NCBI GenBank assembly: GCA_025355225.1
Contig: JANYAB010000311.1
Span: 1 to 13,426, forward strand
Origin: Bacteroidota bacterium
GTDB lineage: Bacteria; Bacteroidota; Bacteroidia; Sphingobacteriales; Sphingobacteriaceae
DNA length: 13,426 bases
Direction: 5' to 3'
Positions 7,129-13,426 of the stretch are shown one piece after another. The position numbers were made by a program, and so were the translations under genes. A model generated the notes under the pieces. It made no database searches, was not told the DNA's origin, and was given only the letters and a program-made list of their open reading frames with translations. Within the stretch, counting starts at the first letter, position 1. Every line of letters starts with the position of its first letter.

Positions 7129-7144
7129 TAAACTTTTTAGTATA
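7129..7144. promoter_or_regulatory. TetR operator at the tetR promoter
   Basis: TAAACT-TTTT-AGTATA is a dyad of the form TAnACT-N4-AGTnTA. Its core is the exact reverse complement of the 17-base AAAATATACTAAAAAGT found twice before the first SDR. It overlaps the -7 element of the tetR gene, which fits autorepression. Confidence 0.7.
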
Positions 7145-7150
7145 TTTTTG
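7143..7150 (+). promoter_or_regulatory. -7 promoter element of tetR
   Basis: TATTTTTG matches the Bacteroidota TAnnTTTG element exactly, 20 bases upstream of the tetR ATG. No TTTG is visible ~19 bp further upstream. Confidence 0.5.
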
Positions 7151-7170
7151 CAGTGGAAATTTTTATTATA

Positions 7171-7761
7171 ATGCTTACTAAAGCGGAAAGAACAAAGCAA
7201 TTTATCCTGGAAACAGCGGCTCCTATCTTTAATCAGAAAGGGATATCCGGCGCTAATATAGATGACGTGCTTGCTGCCGCGAAACTGACTAAAGGATGCC
7301 TTTACGGCCATTTTGAAAGCAAGGAAGATTTGGCCTTGCAGGTTGTTGATTTCATGCTGAATACTAACGGCGAAAAAATGCTATCAACCATCAGCAAGGG
7401 TAAAACAGCGAAGGCTAAAGTATTTGCTTTTCTCGATTTTTATAAAGATCCCTTGAATACTTACCTTAAAGGCGGATGTCCTATATTTAACATTGCAGTA
7501 GAATCTGATGATAACTTTCCGGCCATTAAGGAAAAGATAGCCGGTGTCATTCGTCGTGGGCAGGAAATATTTGTTGGTGTTTTAAATCAAGGCATTACCG
7601 ACGGGGAGTTTTCAGACCAGCTTGATCCCGCTGTTTATGCGTTCAAAGCGGTGGCTGCGGTTGAAGGAGCCGTTGTTATGTGCAGGGCTATGAATACAGC
7701 AAAACCGATGCAGGGTTTGCTCAGGAGCCTGAAAGCGGAATTGGAAAGTTATGCGACATGA
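7171..7761 (+). CDS. TetR/AcrR-family repressor, NemR-like
   Basis: A 196-residue protein from the ATG at 7171; a GTG at 7153 would add six residues but falls almost on the promoter element. Residues ~5-52 are the TetR HTH: RTKQFILETAAPIFNQKG, then IDDVLAAAKLTKGCLYGHFESKEDL, with an unusual Cys43 in KGxLY. The ligand domain contains KGGCPIFNIAVESDD (Cys103), the GGC motif seen in NemR-type regulators, whose equivalent cysteine (Cys106 of E. coli NemR) senses electrophiles and hypochlorite. A similar sensing role is inferred, not shown. Three matching dyads, one over its own promoter and two before the next gene, make it the probable repressor of itself and of the downstream SDR-SDR-MDR genes. 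Confidence 0.93.
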   Translation: MLTKAERTKQFILETAAPIFNQKGISGANIDDVLAAAKLTKGCLYGHFESKEDLALQVVDFMLNTNGEKMLSTISKGKTAKAKVFAFLDFYKDPLNTYLKGGCPIFNIAVESDDNFPAIKEKIAGVIRRGQEIFVGVLNQGITDGEFSDQLDPAVYAFKAVAAVEGAVVMCRAMNTAKPMQGLLRSLKAELESYAT

Positions 7762-7778
7762 TTTTTTTTGATATAAAA

Positions 7779-7794
7779 TATACTAAAAAGTCTT
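7779..7794. promoter_or_regulatory. TetR operator, distal copy before the first SDR
   Basis: TATACT-AAAA-AGTCTT lies 18 bp after the tetR stop. The surrounding AAAATATACTAAAAAGT (7775-7791) recurs exactly 100 bp downstream. Confidence 0.65.
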
Positions 7795-7878
7795 TTATAT
7801 ATTAAAGGTCACTAAAAGCAAAGCATAAACACCTTATAAAAATTAAGTAAATAAAAAGTAGATAGAATTGTAACAAAA

Positions 7879-7894
7879 TATACTAAAAAGTCTA
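7879..7894. promoter_or_regulatory. TetR operator, proximal copy before the first SDR
   Basis: TATACT-AAAA-AGTCTA has the outer TA/TA pair and the ACT/AGT arms. It ends 12 bases before the SDR start codon. A weak -7-like TAGAATTG at 7863-7870 would place the site over the transcription start, a repressing position. Confidence 0.7.
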
Positions 7895-7906
7895 AAATAA
7901 AAAATC

Positions 7907-8719
7907 ATGCAATTAAAAGGAAAAACAGTATTAGTCACAGGTGCCTCATCGGGCATCGGGCTGCTTGTCGCCAGCAAGCTTCACGAAAATGGCTACCAGG
8001 TGATCGGCACAAGCCGGGATCCGGAAAAACACCAGGCAAAATTACCATTTAAGTTACTGCCATTGGATCTGAATGATGACCATTCCATAGCATCGTTTGG
8101 TAAGCAGCTGTTCAGTCAGATCAAAACTTTAGATGTGCTGATCAACAATGCAGGTTACTTAGTAAACGGACTTGCCGAGGAAACCCCTATTGAGTTAGGC
8201 AAGCAGCAGTTTGAGACTAATTTTTGGGGAACGATTAAATTAACTAACGAGTTGCTGCCTTATTTCAGGAAGCAAAAACATGGAAAAATAATTACTCTTG
8301 GCTCTCTGCTGGGTTTAATTGGTCTTCCAAATACGGCGTACTACACGGCTTCCAAACATGCCCTCGAAGGTTATTTTAAGGCACTTCGGTTTGAATTGAA
8401 CCAGTTTAACATCAAGGTGGTTATGGTTGAGCCGATCAGTTTCAAAACCAATATCGGCGAAAGTGCAACTATTGCAACAGGCACAATCAGAGACTATGAT
8501 GCGTTCCGGCAAAAGATCATCGCGTATACCAAAAAGTCATTTGATAATGCACCCGACCCTGCGCCGGTTATCAATACTTTACTGCAAACAGTGAAAGAAG
8601 TAAATCCAAAGTTTAGTTACCCTGTCGGCAAAGGATCATCAATCGTACTCCTGCTTCAACATTTCGCTTATAAGATTTTCGAGAAATCCGTTCTGAAGTC
8701 AATTAACGCTTCGAAATAG
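7907..8719 (+). CDS. SDR-family oxidoreductase (classical type), first copy
   Basis: A 270-residue short-chain dehydrogenase. Residues 10-18 carry the cofactor motif VTGASSGIG; SRD near 36-38 suggests NADP(H) preference. NNAG is at 80-83, Asn105 in ETNFWG, Ser133 in LGSLLG, and the catalytic Tyr146-Lys150 in YTASK. All four members of the catalytic set are present. The C-terminal extension (~50 residues after the core) resembles the 17-beta-HSD-like / 'SDR with NADP' group that reduces carbonyl compounds. It is the first gene after the two TetR operators, followed 23 bp later by a second SDR, so they are very likely one transcript. The substrate is unknown; reactive aldehydes, ketones or quinones are plausible. 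Confidence 0.93.
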   Translation: MQLKGKTVLVTGASSGIGLLVASKLHENGYQVIGTSRDPEKHQAKLPFKLLPLDLNDDHSIASFGKQLFSQIKTLDVLINNAGYLVNGLAEETPIELGKQQFETNFWGTIKLTNELLPYFRKQKHGKIITLGSLLGLIGLPNTAYYTASKHALEGYFKALRFELNQFNIKVVMVEPISFKTNIGESATIATGTIRDYDAFRQKIIAYTKKSFDNAPDPAPVINTLLQTVKEVNPKFSYPVGKGSSIVLLLQHFAYKIFEKSVLKSINASK

Positions 8720-8742
8720 AATTAACATAAAAAATTAAAATC

Positions 8743-9510
8743 ATGCAATTAAAAGGAAAAACGGTATTGATCACGGGTGGTGCATCAGGTATCGGATTGG
8801 AAGCGGCAAAACAATTTTTAGCCAATGGCGTCAGTGTGATCATCACCGGCAGGAACCAGGGGAAATTAGATGAAGCCAGGAAGTTGTATCCGGCAATTAC
8901 AGCTATCAGAAGTGATGTGTCAGCTGCAGGCGATGCGCAAAAACTTTTCAACCAGGTACAGCAATTGGGTGGGATAGACATTTTATACAATAACGCAGGG
9001 GTGTTAACAGAGCCAATTAACCTCGGAATAGCAAATGATCAGCATTTTGAGGACGCGGCTTACGAAATGAACGTCAATTACCTGGGGGTGATCCGGCTTA
9101 ATAACCTGTTCATGGATATGTTGAAATCAAGGAAAGAAAGCGCGATCATCAACACGACTTCCATACTCAGTTATGTTCCGTCATTACTGGAAGCAACTTA
9201 CTCCGCTTCTAAAGTAGCATTGCGGTTTTATACAGAAACATTGAGAAAGCACCTGCAAATTTTAAACAGTAACCTGAAGGTATTTGAGCTTTTGCCTCCT
9301 GTTGTGGCCACAGAAATGACGGCTGAGAGGAACGGCAAAAAAATAACTACAGAAGGCCTGGTAAAAGCGCTTATCACAGGTCTCAAGAAGGACCAGTTTA
9401 CTATCCGTGTAGGGGATACAAAAGCGCTTTATATACTCAACCGGCTTTTTCCAGGAATTGCTTTTGGGTTAGTCAATCCTAAGAAAAGTTATAGGTTATT
9501 ACAATCATAG
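8743..9510 (+). CDS. SDR-family oxidoreductase (DltE-like), second copy
   Basis: A 255-residue short-chain dehydrogenase. Cofactor motif ITGGASGIG at 10-18, TGRN at 35-38, NNAG at 83-86, Asn112 in VNYLG, Ser140 in TTS, and Tyr153-Lys157 in YSASK. After the core comes LLPPVVATEMT, typical of the DltE-like SDR branch, which matches despite no D-alanylation genes here. The first eight codons and upstream bases are almost identical to those of the preceding SDR (31 of 32 bases, 7901-7932 versus 8737-8768), although the rest of the proteins differ clearly. It is 23 bp after the first SDR and 39 bp before the MDR gene, so it is the middle gene of an operon. Confidence 0.92.
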   Translation: MQLKGKTVLITGGASGIGLEAAKQFLANGVSVIITGRNQGKLDEARKLYPAITAIRSDVSAAGDAQKLFNQVQQLGGIDILYNNAGVLTEPINLGIANDQHFEDAAYEMNVNYLGVIRLNNLFMDMLKSRKESAIINTTSILSYVPSLLEATYSASKVALRFYTETLRKHLQILNSNLKVFELLPPVVATEMTAERNGKKITTEGLVKALITGLKKDQFTIRVGDTKALYILNRLFPGIAFGLVNPKKSYRLLQS

Positions 9511-9549
9511 AATTTATTTCAATCATATATTTTAAACATTTTAAAAAAA

Positions 9550-10551
9550 ATGAAAGCATTCATAATAGACAAATATAAAAGCAAAGACGGCGGGCGCATT
9601 GGGCAAATGCCCGAGCCGGAACTGCAGGCGGATGAGGTGTTGGTAGAAGTACACGCTGCCGGTATAAACCTCCTGGATTCCAAAATCAGAAACGGTGAGT
9701 TCAAACTCATTTTGCCATATAAAACACCGTTTGTTTTGGGCCATGACGTTGCGGGAATTGTAACTAAGGTTGGGGTTCGGGTGCAACAATTTAAAGTTGG
9801 GGACGAAGTTTACGCCCGGCCGGCAGATCACCGGATTGGAACGTTTGCGGATTTCATTGCCATTAAGGAAGCTGATGTAGCGCTTAAGCCGAAAAAGCTG
9901 AGCATGGAAGAAGCCGCATCCATTCCTCTGGTGGGCCTTACCGCCTGGCAAGCATTGATCGAAAAAGGGAACCTGAAGAAAGGGCAGAAAGTATTTATCC
10001 AGGCAGGCTCCGGTGGTGTTGGCACATTTGCCATTCAACTGGCGAAATACCTGGGCGCTACTGTGGCTACAACTACCAGTGCAACCAACATCGGGTTAGT
10101 GAAACGCCTCGGGGCAGATGTTGTTATTGACTACGAGAAAGATGACTTCGAGAAAGTTCTGCAGCGTTACGATCTGGTTTTGAATAGTCTGGACGGAAAA
10201 ACACTCGAAAAGTCGCTGCGTGTGTTAAAACCAGCTGGGAAACTCATCTCAATCTCTGGCCCGCCTGACCCTGATTTTGCGAAAGAAATCGGAGTTCCCT
10301 GGTTCGTGAAATTAATAATGCACCTCTTAAGCTTTGGAGTAAGGAAAAAAGCAAAACGGCTTAACGTGCGCTTTTCTTTTCTTTTTATGAGAGCAAACGG
10401 AGATCAGTTAAAAGAGGTCACTTCGCTTATAAATTCGGGTACTATAATACCGGTTATAGACAAAGTTTTTCCGTTCGAATCGATCAAAGAAGCGATCGCC
10501 TATGTTGAAAGCGGACGGGCTAAGGGAAAAGTCGTTGTCAAAATGAAGTAA
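9550..10551 (+). CDS. MDR-family NADP-dependent quinone/enone reductase
   Basis: A 333-residue medium-chain dehydrogenase/reductase without structural or catalytic zinc ligands. The GroES-like domain is at ~1-120 (VEVHAAGINLLDSKIRNGE, FVLGHDVAGIV, VGDEVYARPADHRIGTFADF). The Rossmann domain has the dinucleotide motif QAGSGGVGTFAIQLAKYLGA at 151-170, and the protein ends GKVVVKMK. These features match NADP-dependent oxidoreductases of the quinone oxidoreductase / zeta-crystallin group. It is the third enzyme of the TetR-controlled operon. A 225-bp region to the convergent M1 gene contains an orphan msrA tail and a bidirectional terminator. Only distantly like the other MDR at 1391-2365; not a recent duplicate. 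Confidence 0.92.
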   Translation: MKAFIIDKYKSKDGGRIGQMPEPELQADEVLVEVHAAGINLLDSKIRNGEFKLILPYKTPFVLGHDVAGIVTKVGVRVQQFKVGDEVYARPADHRIGTFADFIAIKEADVALKPKKLSMEEAASIPLVGLTAWQALIEKGNLKKGQKVFIQAGSGGVGTFAIQLAKYLGATVATTTSATNIGLVKRLGADVVIDYEKDDFEKVLQRYDLVLNSLDGKTLEKSLRVLKPAGKLISISGPPDPDFAKEIGVPWFVKLIMHLLSFGVRKKAKRLNVRFSFLFMRANGDQLKEVTSLINSGTIIPVIDKVFPFESIKEAIAYVESGRAKGKVVVKMK

Positions 10552-10635
10552 AATGGTCTTGCTTGCGGGAATGCATCTGCCACAAATTAGACTGAAAAGC
10601 AACAGGTAAACCATAACCAATTGATCTCTATACGT

Positions 10636-10751
10636 GCGAAATTAATACCGGAATTTCAAAAATAAAAAAAGAATGCCTGTTTAATTTTCTGTTATTTTCA
10701 CAACGAAACAAGAAACACAAAAAAGCCTCAAATCTTTAAACTTGAGGCTTT
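10636..10751 (+). repeat. Direct repeat, right copy (orphan msrA tail plus terminator)
   Basis: Matches 6841-6959 closely. Read in the msrA frame it gives A-K-L-I-P-E-F-Q-K-stop, against A-E-L-R-P-E-F-Q-K-stop in intact msrA, but no msrA sequence precedes it beyond a possible ten bases. It is therefore a relic gene end rather than a gene. Divergence from the left copy shows the duplication is not recent. Confidence 0.85.
10722..10751. terminator. Bidirectional terminator between the MDR and M1 genes
   Basis: AAAGCCTCAA and TTGAGGCTTT form a 10-bp stem around a ten-base loop, with A-run left and T-run right. It lies between convergent genes and can serve both. Confidence 0.75.
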
Positions 10752-10775
10752 CGCAGAGCTTTGAACCGGCAGCTT

Positions 10776-12641
10776 TTAATTTGCCGTCCAGGTATTATCC
10801 TTCACATTCGCATCCATAAATATGCCCCCATCCAGCGTTATGGATTTTACGTCTTTGATAGTTTTAATATCTACCGAAATGTTTTTCTGATCGTTCTCCC
10901 AAACTATTGGTGTTTGATGAAAAGTATCGGTTGTGCCGTCGGCATAGGTTACGTTTACATCAAACGGAACGGCAAAGCCGCCAATATTTTTTATGGCCAA
11001 GGTATAACCGCCGGATGTCTTTTCTGCTTTTTCAAGGCCCAGGTCGATATAGTATTTGGTGAAAAACCAATTATAAAAGAACCAATCCAGGTTTTTACCC
11101 GATCCCTTTTTCATCGAGTTAAAATAATCCCATGGTATGGGGTGCTTGCCATTCCAGTTGTTCATATAGGTATGGAGGGCTTTTTTAAACAGATCATCGC
11201 CCAGCATATCTTTTAATGCCAAATAGCTTAGGGAAGGTTTACCGTAAGCATTGTTGCCGCTGCCAAAGGTCACTTCGGGCGAGGGTGTAATAATAGGATT
11301 TTCCTTTTCGTGGGGTCCATTTATCCACCGGGTAACACGAAACTTTTTGTAAAATTCATCCGCTACTTTCTTTCCTCTTTCAGCCGTGCCTATCAGAAGC
11401 TCAAAAGTCGTCGCCCAGCCTTCATCCATAAACGCGTAACGGCTTTCATTGGTTCCCATAAAAAACGGGAAGTAAGTATGCGCTATTTCGTGGTCCTGTA
11501 CCAATTGTGCAAACACCAGGTCCGTCACGTGGCTGTCGTTCACCATCATCGGATATTCCATATCGGCAAAACCCTGCACGGATGTGGTTTTCGGGAACGG
11601 GTATGGCACGCCCGGCAAATTGTGCGAGAACCAATCTAAAGAATTGCGGGCAAATTGTACATAATGATGAAAATCCTCGGAAGCATCGGCGAAAGCGGCC
11701 TGCACACTAACGCGGCGCTTTGCTTTATCATCAACTAAAACGCTTGCCGCATCCCAGTCATAATGATCGCTTACTGCCAGGGCCACATCAGAAATATTAG
11801 TGGATGTCCATAACCACATATTGGTTGCATTTTGCGCGGTGATATTCTTATTAGCCAAATCCTGTGCGGTAGCAATATGTATGGTGGAGTCGCTGGTCAT
11901 AGATTCCTGCAATTTCCTGGCAAAATCAGGCTGCAAAACCTGGTCAGGATTTCGCAGCGTGCCCGTGGCCCATACAATATAATTCTTGGGCACGGTCACT
12001 TCCAGCGAATAATCATTAAAATCATTATAAAACTCCAGCCCACCGGTATGCGGTTGTATATCCCATCCTTTATAATCATCATATACTGACACCCGCGGGT
12101 AAAAATAAGCGAGGTAAAAAGTAGTTGAGTCGAGTACCCCGTCTCTCCCACGCCCTTTCGACAATTGATAATGCCAGGTAATGTTAAGTTTCAAAGAATC
12201 ATGAGGCATTAGCGGCGAATTTAAACCAACCATTTGGTTTGTTGTAATGGCCGTGCTATTGTCCCAGTCTGCTTTAGCACCTTTTATTTGAATGTTATCA
12301 ACTTTTATCGCCGCGTCCGGAGTGGCAGCTGCACCACCCCGCCCGCCACCGGCGTGAACATTCACGATCAGTTTCATATTCAAACTATGCAGTGTATCAG
12401 GGCTGTTATTAAAATAAGTTATGTCCTCAACCCCTTTGATCGTTCTGTCAGGCGGCGTCATCGATACTGAAATATTGTACCGTCCGTGATTCTGCCAGTA
12501 TTTTTTACCGGGCTTGCCGCTTGATGACCTGGTGTTTTTTGCATAGGCCTGCGCTATTTCGGGCGGCATTGTCGGTGTTTGCGCACTGGCGTATACCAGG
12601 GCCAGGCAAAAAATGGTGGAGAGAGAAATTGATTTTAACAT
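10776..12641 (-). CDS. Exported M1-family metallopeptidase (aminopeptidase-like)
   Basis: A 621-residue protein with a signal peptide (LKSISLSTIFCLALVYASA, cleavage before QT), so periplasmic or surface. Zinc-binding motif HEIAH at 384-388 with the third ligand Glu407 in DEGW, exactly the HExxH-X18-E spacing of M1 enzymes. The substrate-recognition GxMEN motif appears as GFADMEYP at ~357-364, the variant usual in Bacteroidota M1 proteins. The N-terminal ~230 residues form the beta-sheet domain with the YF-YPRVSVYDDYKGWD segment; the C-terminal ~170 residues hold helices and a small beta domain. It likely trims amino acids from peptides for nutrition. It is monocistronic and divergent from the SRPBCC gene. 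Confidence 0.93.
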   Translation of the reverse strand: MLKSISLSTIFCLALVYASAQTPTMPPEIAQAYAKNTRSSSGKPGKKYWQNHGRYNISVSMTPPDRTIKGVEDITYFNNSPDTLHSLNMKLIVNVHAGGGRGGAAATPDAAIKVDNIQIKGAKADWDNSTAITTNQMVGLNSPLMPHDSLKLNITWHYQLSKGRGRDGVLDSTTFYLAYFYPRVSVYDDYKGWDIQPHTGGLEFYNDFNDYSLEVTVPKNYIVWATGTLRNPDQVLQPDFARKLQESMTSDSTIHIATAQDLANKNITAQNATNMWLWTSTNISDVALAVSDHYDWDAASVLVDDKAKRRVSVQAAFADASEDFHHYVQFARNSLDWFSHNLPGVPYPFPKTTSVQGFADMEYPMMVNDSHVTDLVFAQLVQDHEIAHTYFPFFMGTNESRYAFMDEGWATTFELLIGTAERGKKVADEFYKKFRVTRWINGPHEKENPIITPSPEVTFGSGNNAYGKPSLSYLALKDMLGDDLFKKALHTYMNNWNGKHPIPWDYFNSMKKGSGKNLDWFFYNWFFTKYYIDLGLEKAEKTSGGYTLAIKNIGGFAVPFDVNVTYADGTTDTFHQTPIVWENDQKNISVDIKTIKDVKSITLDGGIFMDANVKDNTWTAN

Positions 12642-12787
12642 GATGATGTTTTTAATAGCGTGCTAATTTATGAACTAATTTTTCACAAATATTCTTTGCC
12701 GACAAATAGATTCGCCATCCAACAAAAACTTTACAAGCCTAAATCAACATCTGACAAAGATATTTTTTATTTTTTTTTTTGAAAAAA

Positions 12788-12819
12788 TTTGCGTAACTCA
12801 AAAGTTACCTATACATTTG
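12788..12819 (+). promoter_or_regulatory. Bacteroidota promoter of the SRPBCC-arsR genes
   Basis: TTTG at 12788-12791 and TACATTTG at 12812-12819 are separated by 20 bp, close to the consensus TTTG-N19-TAnnTTTG. Transcription would begin near 12825, giving a leader of only about 17 bases. Confidence 0.7.
12793..12808. promoter_or_regulatory. ArsR-type operator 1
   Basis: GTAACT-CAAA-AGTTAC is a perfect dyad located in the spacer between the two promoter elements, where a bound repressor would block RNA polymerase. Confidence 0.7.
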
Positions 12820-12820
12820 G

Positions 12821-12836
12821 GTAACTCAAAGGTTAC
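12821..12836. promoter_or_regulatory. ArsR-type operator 2
   Basis: GTAACT-CAAA-GGTTAC repeats operator 1 with one base change, 28 bp downstream. It covers the expected transcription start and ends five bases before the ATG. Its AAAGG may double as a ribosome-binding site. Confidence 0.7.
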
Positions 12837-12841
12837 GCATT

Positions 12842-13294
12842 ATGGCAAAAAGCATTAAGCACCAATTATTTTTCCCGCATCCGCCCGAGGCGGTTTGGGA
12901 ATATCTAACCAACACTGAATTGATGGAACTATGGCTGATGAAAAACGATTTCCAGCCGGTTGTTGGGCACGAATTTCAATTCAGGACGAACCCACACCCG
13001 GATGTCAATTTCGGTGGTATCTTCTACTGCAAGGTGCTGGAGATCATTCCGTTCAAAAAACTCTCTTACTCCTGGAAATGCGGTCCGGGCGATGGTAGTA
13101 TTAGTATCGACTCTGTAGTGAATTGGGAATTGCAGCCAAAAGGCAACGGCACGCTGCTTTTACTGGACCATAACGATTTTGCGGTACTGGAAAACCTTGC
13201 CCTGTTCAATTCTATGATCGACGACTGGCTGAGAAACATGCATAAGATTGCCGATCGCCTAAATGATACAACCCATGACACAACAAACGCTTGA
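12842..13294 (+). CDS. SRPBCC (AHSA1/START-like) domain protein
   Basis: A 150-residue single-domain protein. The N-terminal KHQLFFPHPPEAVWEYLTNTELMELWLM is the characteristic first strand, helix and 'W' signature of AHSA1-type SRPBCC proteins; later strands include GGIFYCKVLEIIPFKKLSYSWK and VNWELQPKGNGTLLLLDHNDF, and the C-terminal long helix ends DWLRNMHKIADRL. Such proteins form a hydrophobic ligand pocket; in bacteria they are often paired with an ArsR regulator. That pairing is seen here: an ArsR start codon at 13275 overlaps the end of this gene by 20 bp. Two ArsR-type operators flank the promoter. The ligand is unknown. Confidence 0.9.
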   Translation: MAKSIKHQLFFPHPPEAVWEYLTNTELMELWLMKNDFQPVVGHEFQFRTNPHPDVNFGGIFYCKVLEIIPFKKLSYSWKCGPGDGSISIDSVVNWELQPKGNGTLLLLDHNDFAVLENLALFNSMIDDWLRNMHKIADRLNDTTHDTTNA

Positions 13295-13346
13295 CGCTTT
13301 CCAGGTAATTGCGTGTCGCCGTGAGGCTTCCCTGCTCCGCGTATAG
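13275..13346 (+). pseudogene. Truncated ArsR-family regulator, first ~13 codons only
   Basis: The ATG at 13275 overlaps the SRPBCC stop, the usual coupling of this pair. The product starts MTQQTLDAFQVIA, the typical N-terminus of the Bacteroidota ArsR partners of SRPBCC genes, which normally continue ADPTRRxIL into the helix-turn-helix. Here the sequence departs after codon 13 (13313), reads CRREASLLRV and stops at 13346. No HTH is encoded in any forward frame. The DNA from here on is about 61% GC by count, clearly richer than the rest, and encodes a recombinase segment on the other strand. The gene is broken by insertion, deletion or a chimeric join at about 13311-13320. Confidence 0.65.
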
Positions 13347-13424
13347 TGCGAACGCCATACGAACGATACCCGCTTCATCGGCGTTCGGAACGAGGCGCTT
13401 CGGCGGTTCCTTGTCTGACTTGTG
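13310..13424 (-). mobile_element. Serine recombinase fragment (Recombinase domain), truncated on both sides
   Basis: Read on the minus strand from the right edge, one frame is open and gives KEPPKRLVPNADEAGIVRMA, then FALYAEQGSLTATRNYLES. The pattern (K/R)xLVPNxxEAxIVRxxFxLYxxxxSLxxxxxYLxxxG is that of the Recombinase domain of large serine integrases/resolvases, which follows the catalytic resolvase domain. Expected features on both sides are missing: the catalytic domain would lie beyond the right edge, and the zinc-ribbon part that should follow is replaced by arsR antisense. Its high GC suggests foreign origin. It could be a mobile element inserted in arsR, or a misjoined contig end. Confidence 0.65.
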
Positions 13425-13426
13425 GA

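Noticed and set aside
10553..10609. Tiny frame MVLLAGMHLPQIRLKSNR just after the MDR gene
   Set aside because: Eighteen codons, no ribosome-binding site, no similarity recognised; probably intergenic.
10776..12641. Large plus-strand open frames inside the M1 peptidase gene
   Set aside because: All are antisense shadows of a gene with a signal peptide, an intact HExxH-X18-E zinc site and full family length.
12760..12780. Long T-run upstream of the SRPBCC promoter as a terminator
   Set aside because: No GC-rich stem precedes it, and it lies between divergent genes where no terminator is needed.

Overview
The window looks like chromosomal DNA of a Bacteroidota bacterium, most probably Sphingobacteriaceae (Mucilaginibacter/Pedobacter type). 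The grounds are Bacteroidota-style promoter elements (TAnnTTTG, once with an upstream TTTG at the right distance), few Shine-Dalgarno sites, and protein types common in that family: a short Crp/Fnr regulator, a DUF1624 acyltransferase-like membrane protein, exported MsrA, and an M1 peptidase with a GADMEYP-like motif. The genus is inferred from protein style, not searched.

Layout. Positions 1-3049 (minus strand, read right to left) hold a Crp/Fnr-family regulator, an MDR-family quinone reductase/zinc-less alcohol dehydrogenase, an AraC-family regulator, and the start of an exported antibiotic-biosynthesis-monooxygenase (ABM) protein that runs off the left edge. A DUF1624 membrane protein follows (3292-4449, minus). 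Divergent from it are osmC, an exported alpha/beta hydrolase and an exported msrA (4721-6870, plus). Next is a compact TetR - SDR - SDR - MDR cassette (7171-10551, plus). A convergent M1 aminopeptidase-like gene (10776-12641, minus) comes next. Last are an SRPBCC/AHSA1 gene and the first codons of an arsR gene (plus), which break into GC-rich DNA encoding part of a serine recombinase on the minus strand at the right edge.

How the parts fit. Many genes suit defence against reactive oxygen or electrophiles: OsmC peroxidase, MsrA, two quinone-reductase-like MDRs, two SDRs, an ABM quinol-monooxygenase-like protein and a NemR-like TetR with a Cys in a GGC motif. Each sub-cluster carries its own visible regulatory sequence. 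Two TGTGA-N6-TCACA type sites lie before osmC. Three copies of a 16-bp dyad (TAnACT-N4-AGTnTA) lie before tetR and the first SDR. Two GTAACT-N4-AGTTAC dyads surround the promoter of the SRPBCC gene. A perfect 16-bp palindrome lies between the Crp-like gene and its MDR neighbour.

The most notable structural point is a diverged direct repeat of about 117 bp flanking the TetR cassette. The left copy is the 3' end of msrA plus its terminator. The right copy contains an orphan tail of msrA (codons for the last ten residues) plus the same terminator, now beside the M1 gene. This suggests either that the cassette was inserted beside msrA with duplication of the 3' end, or that a second msrA was lost. 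No RNA genes, CRISPR arrays or complete insertion sequences were seen.
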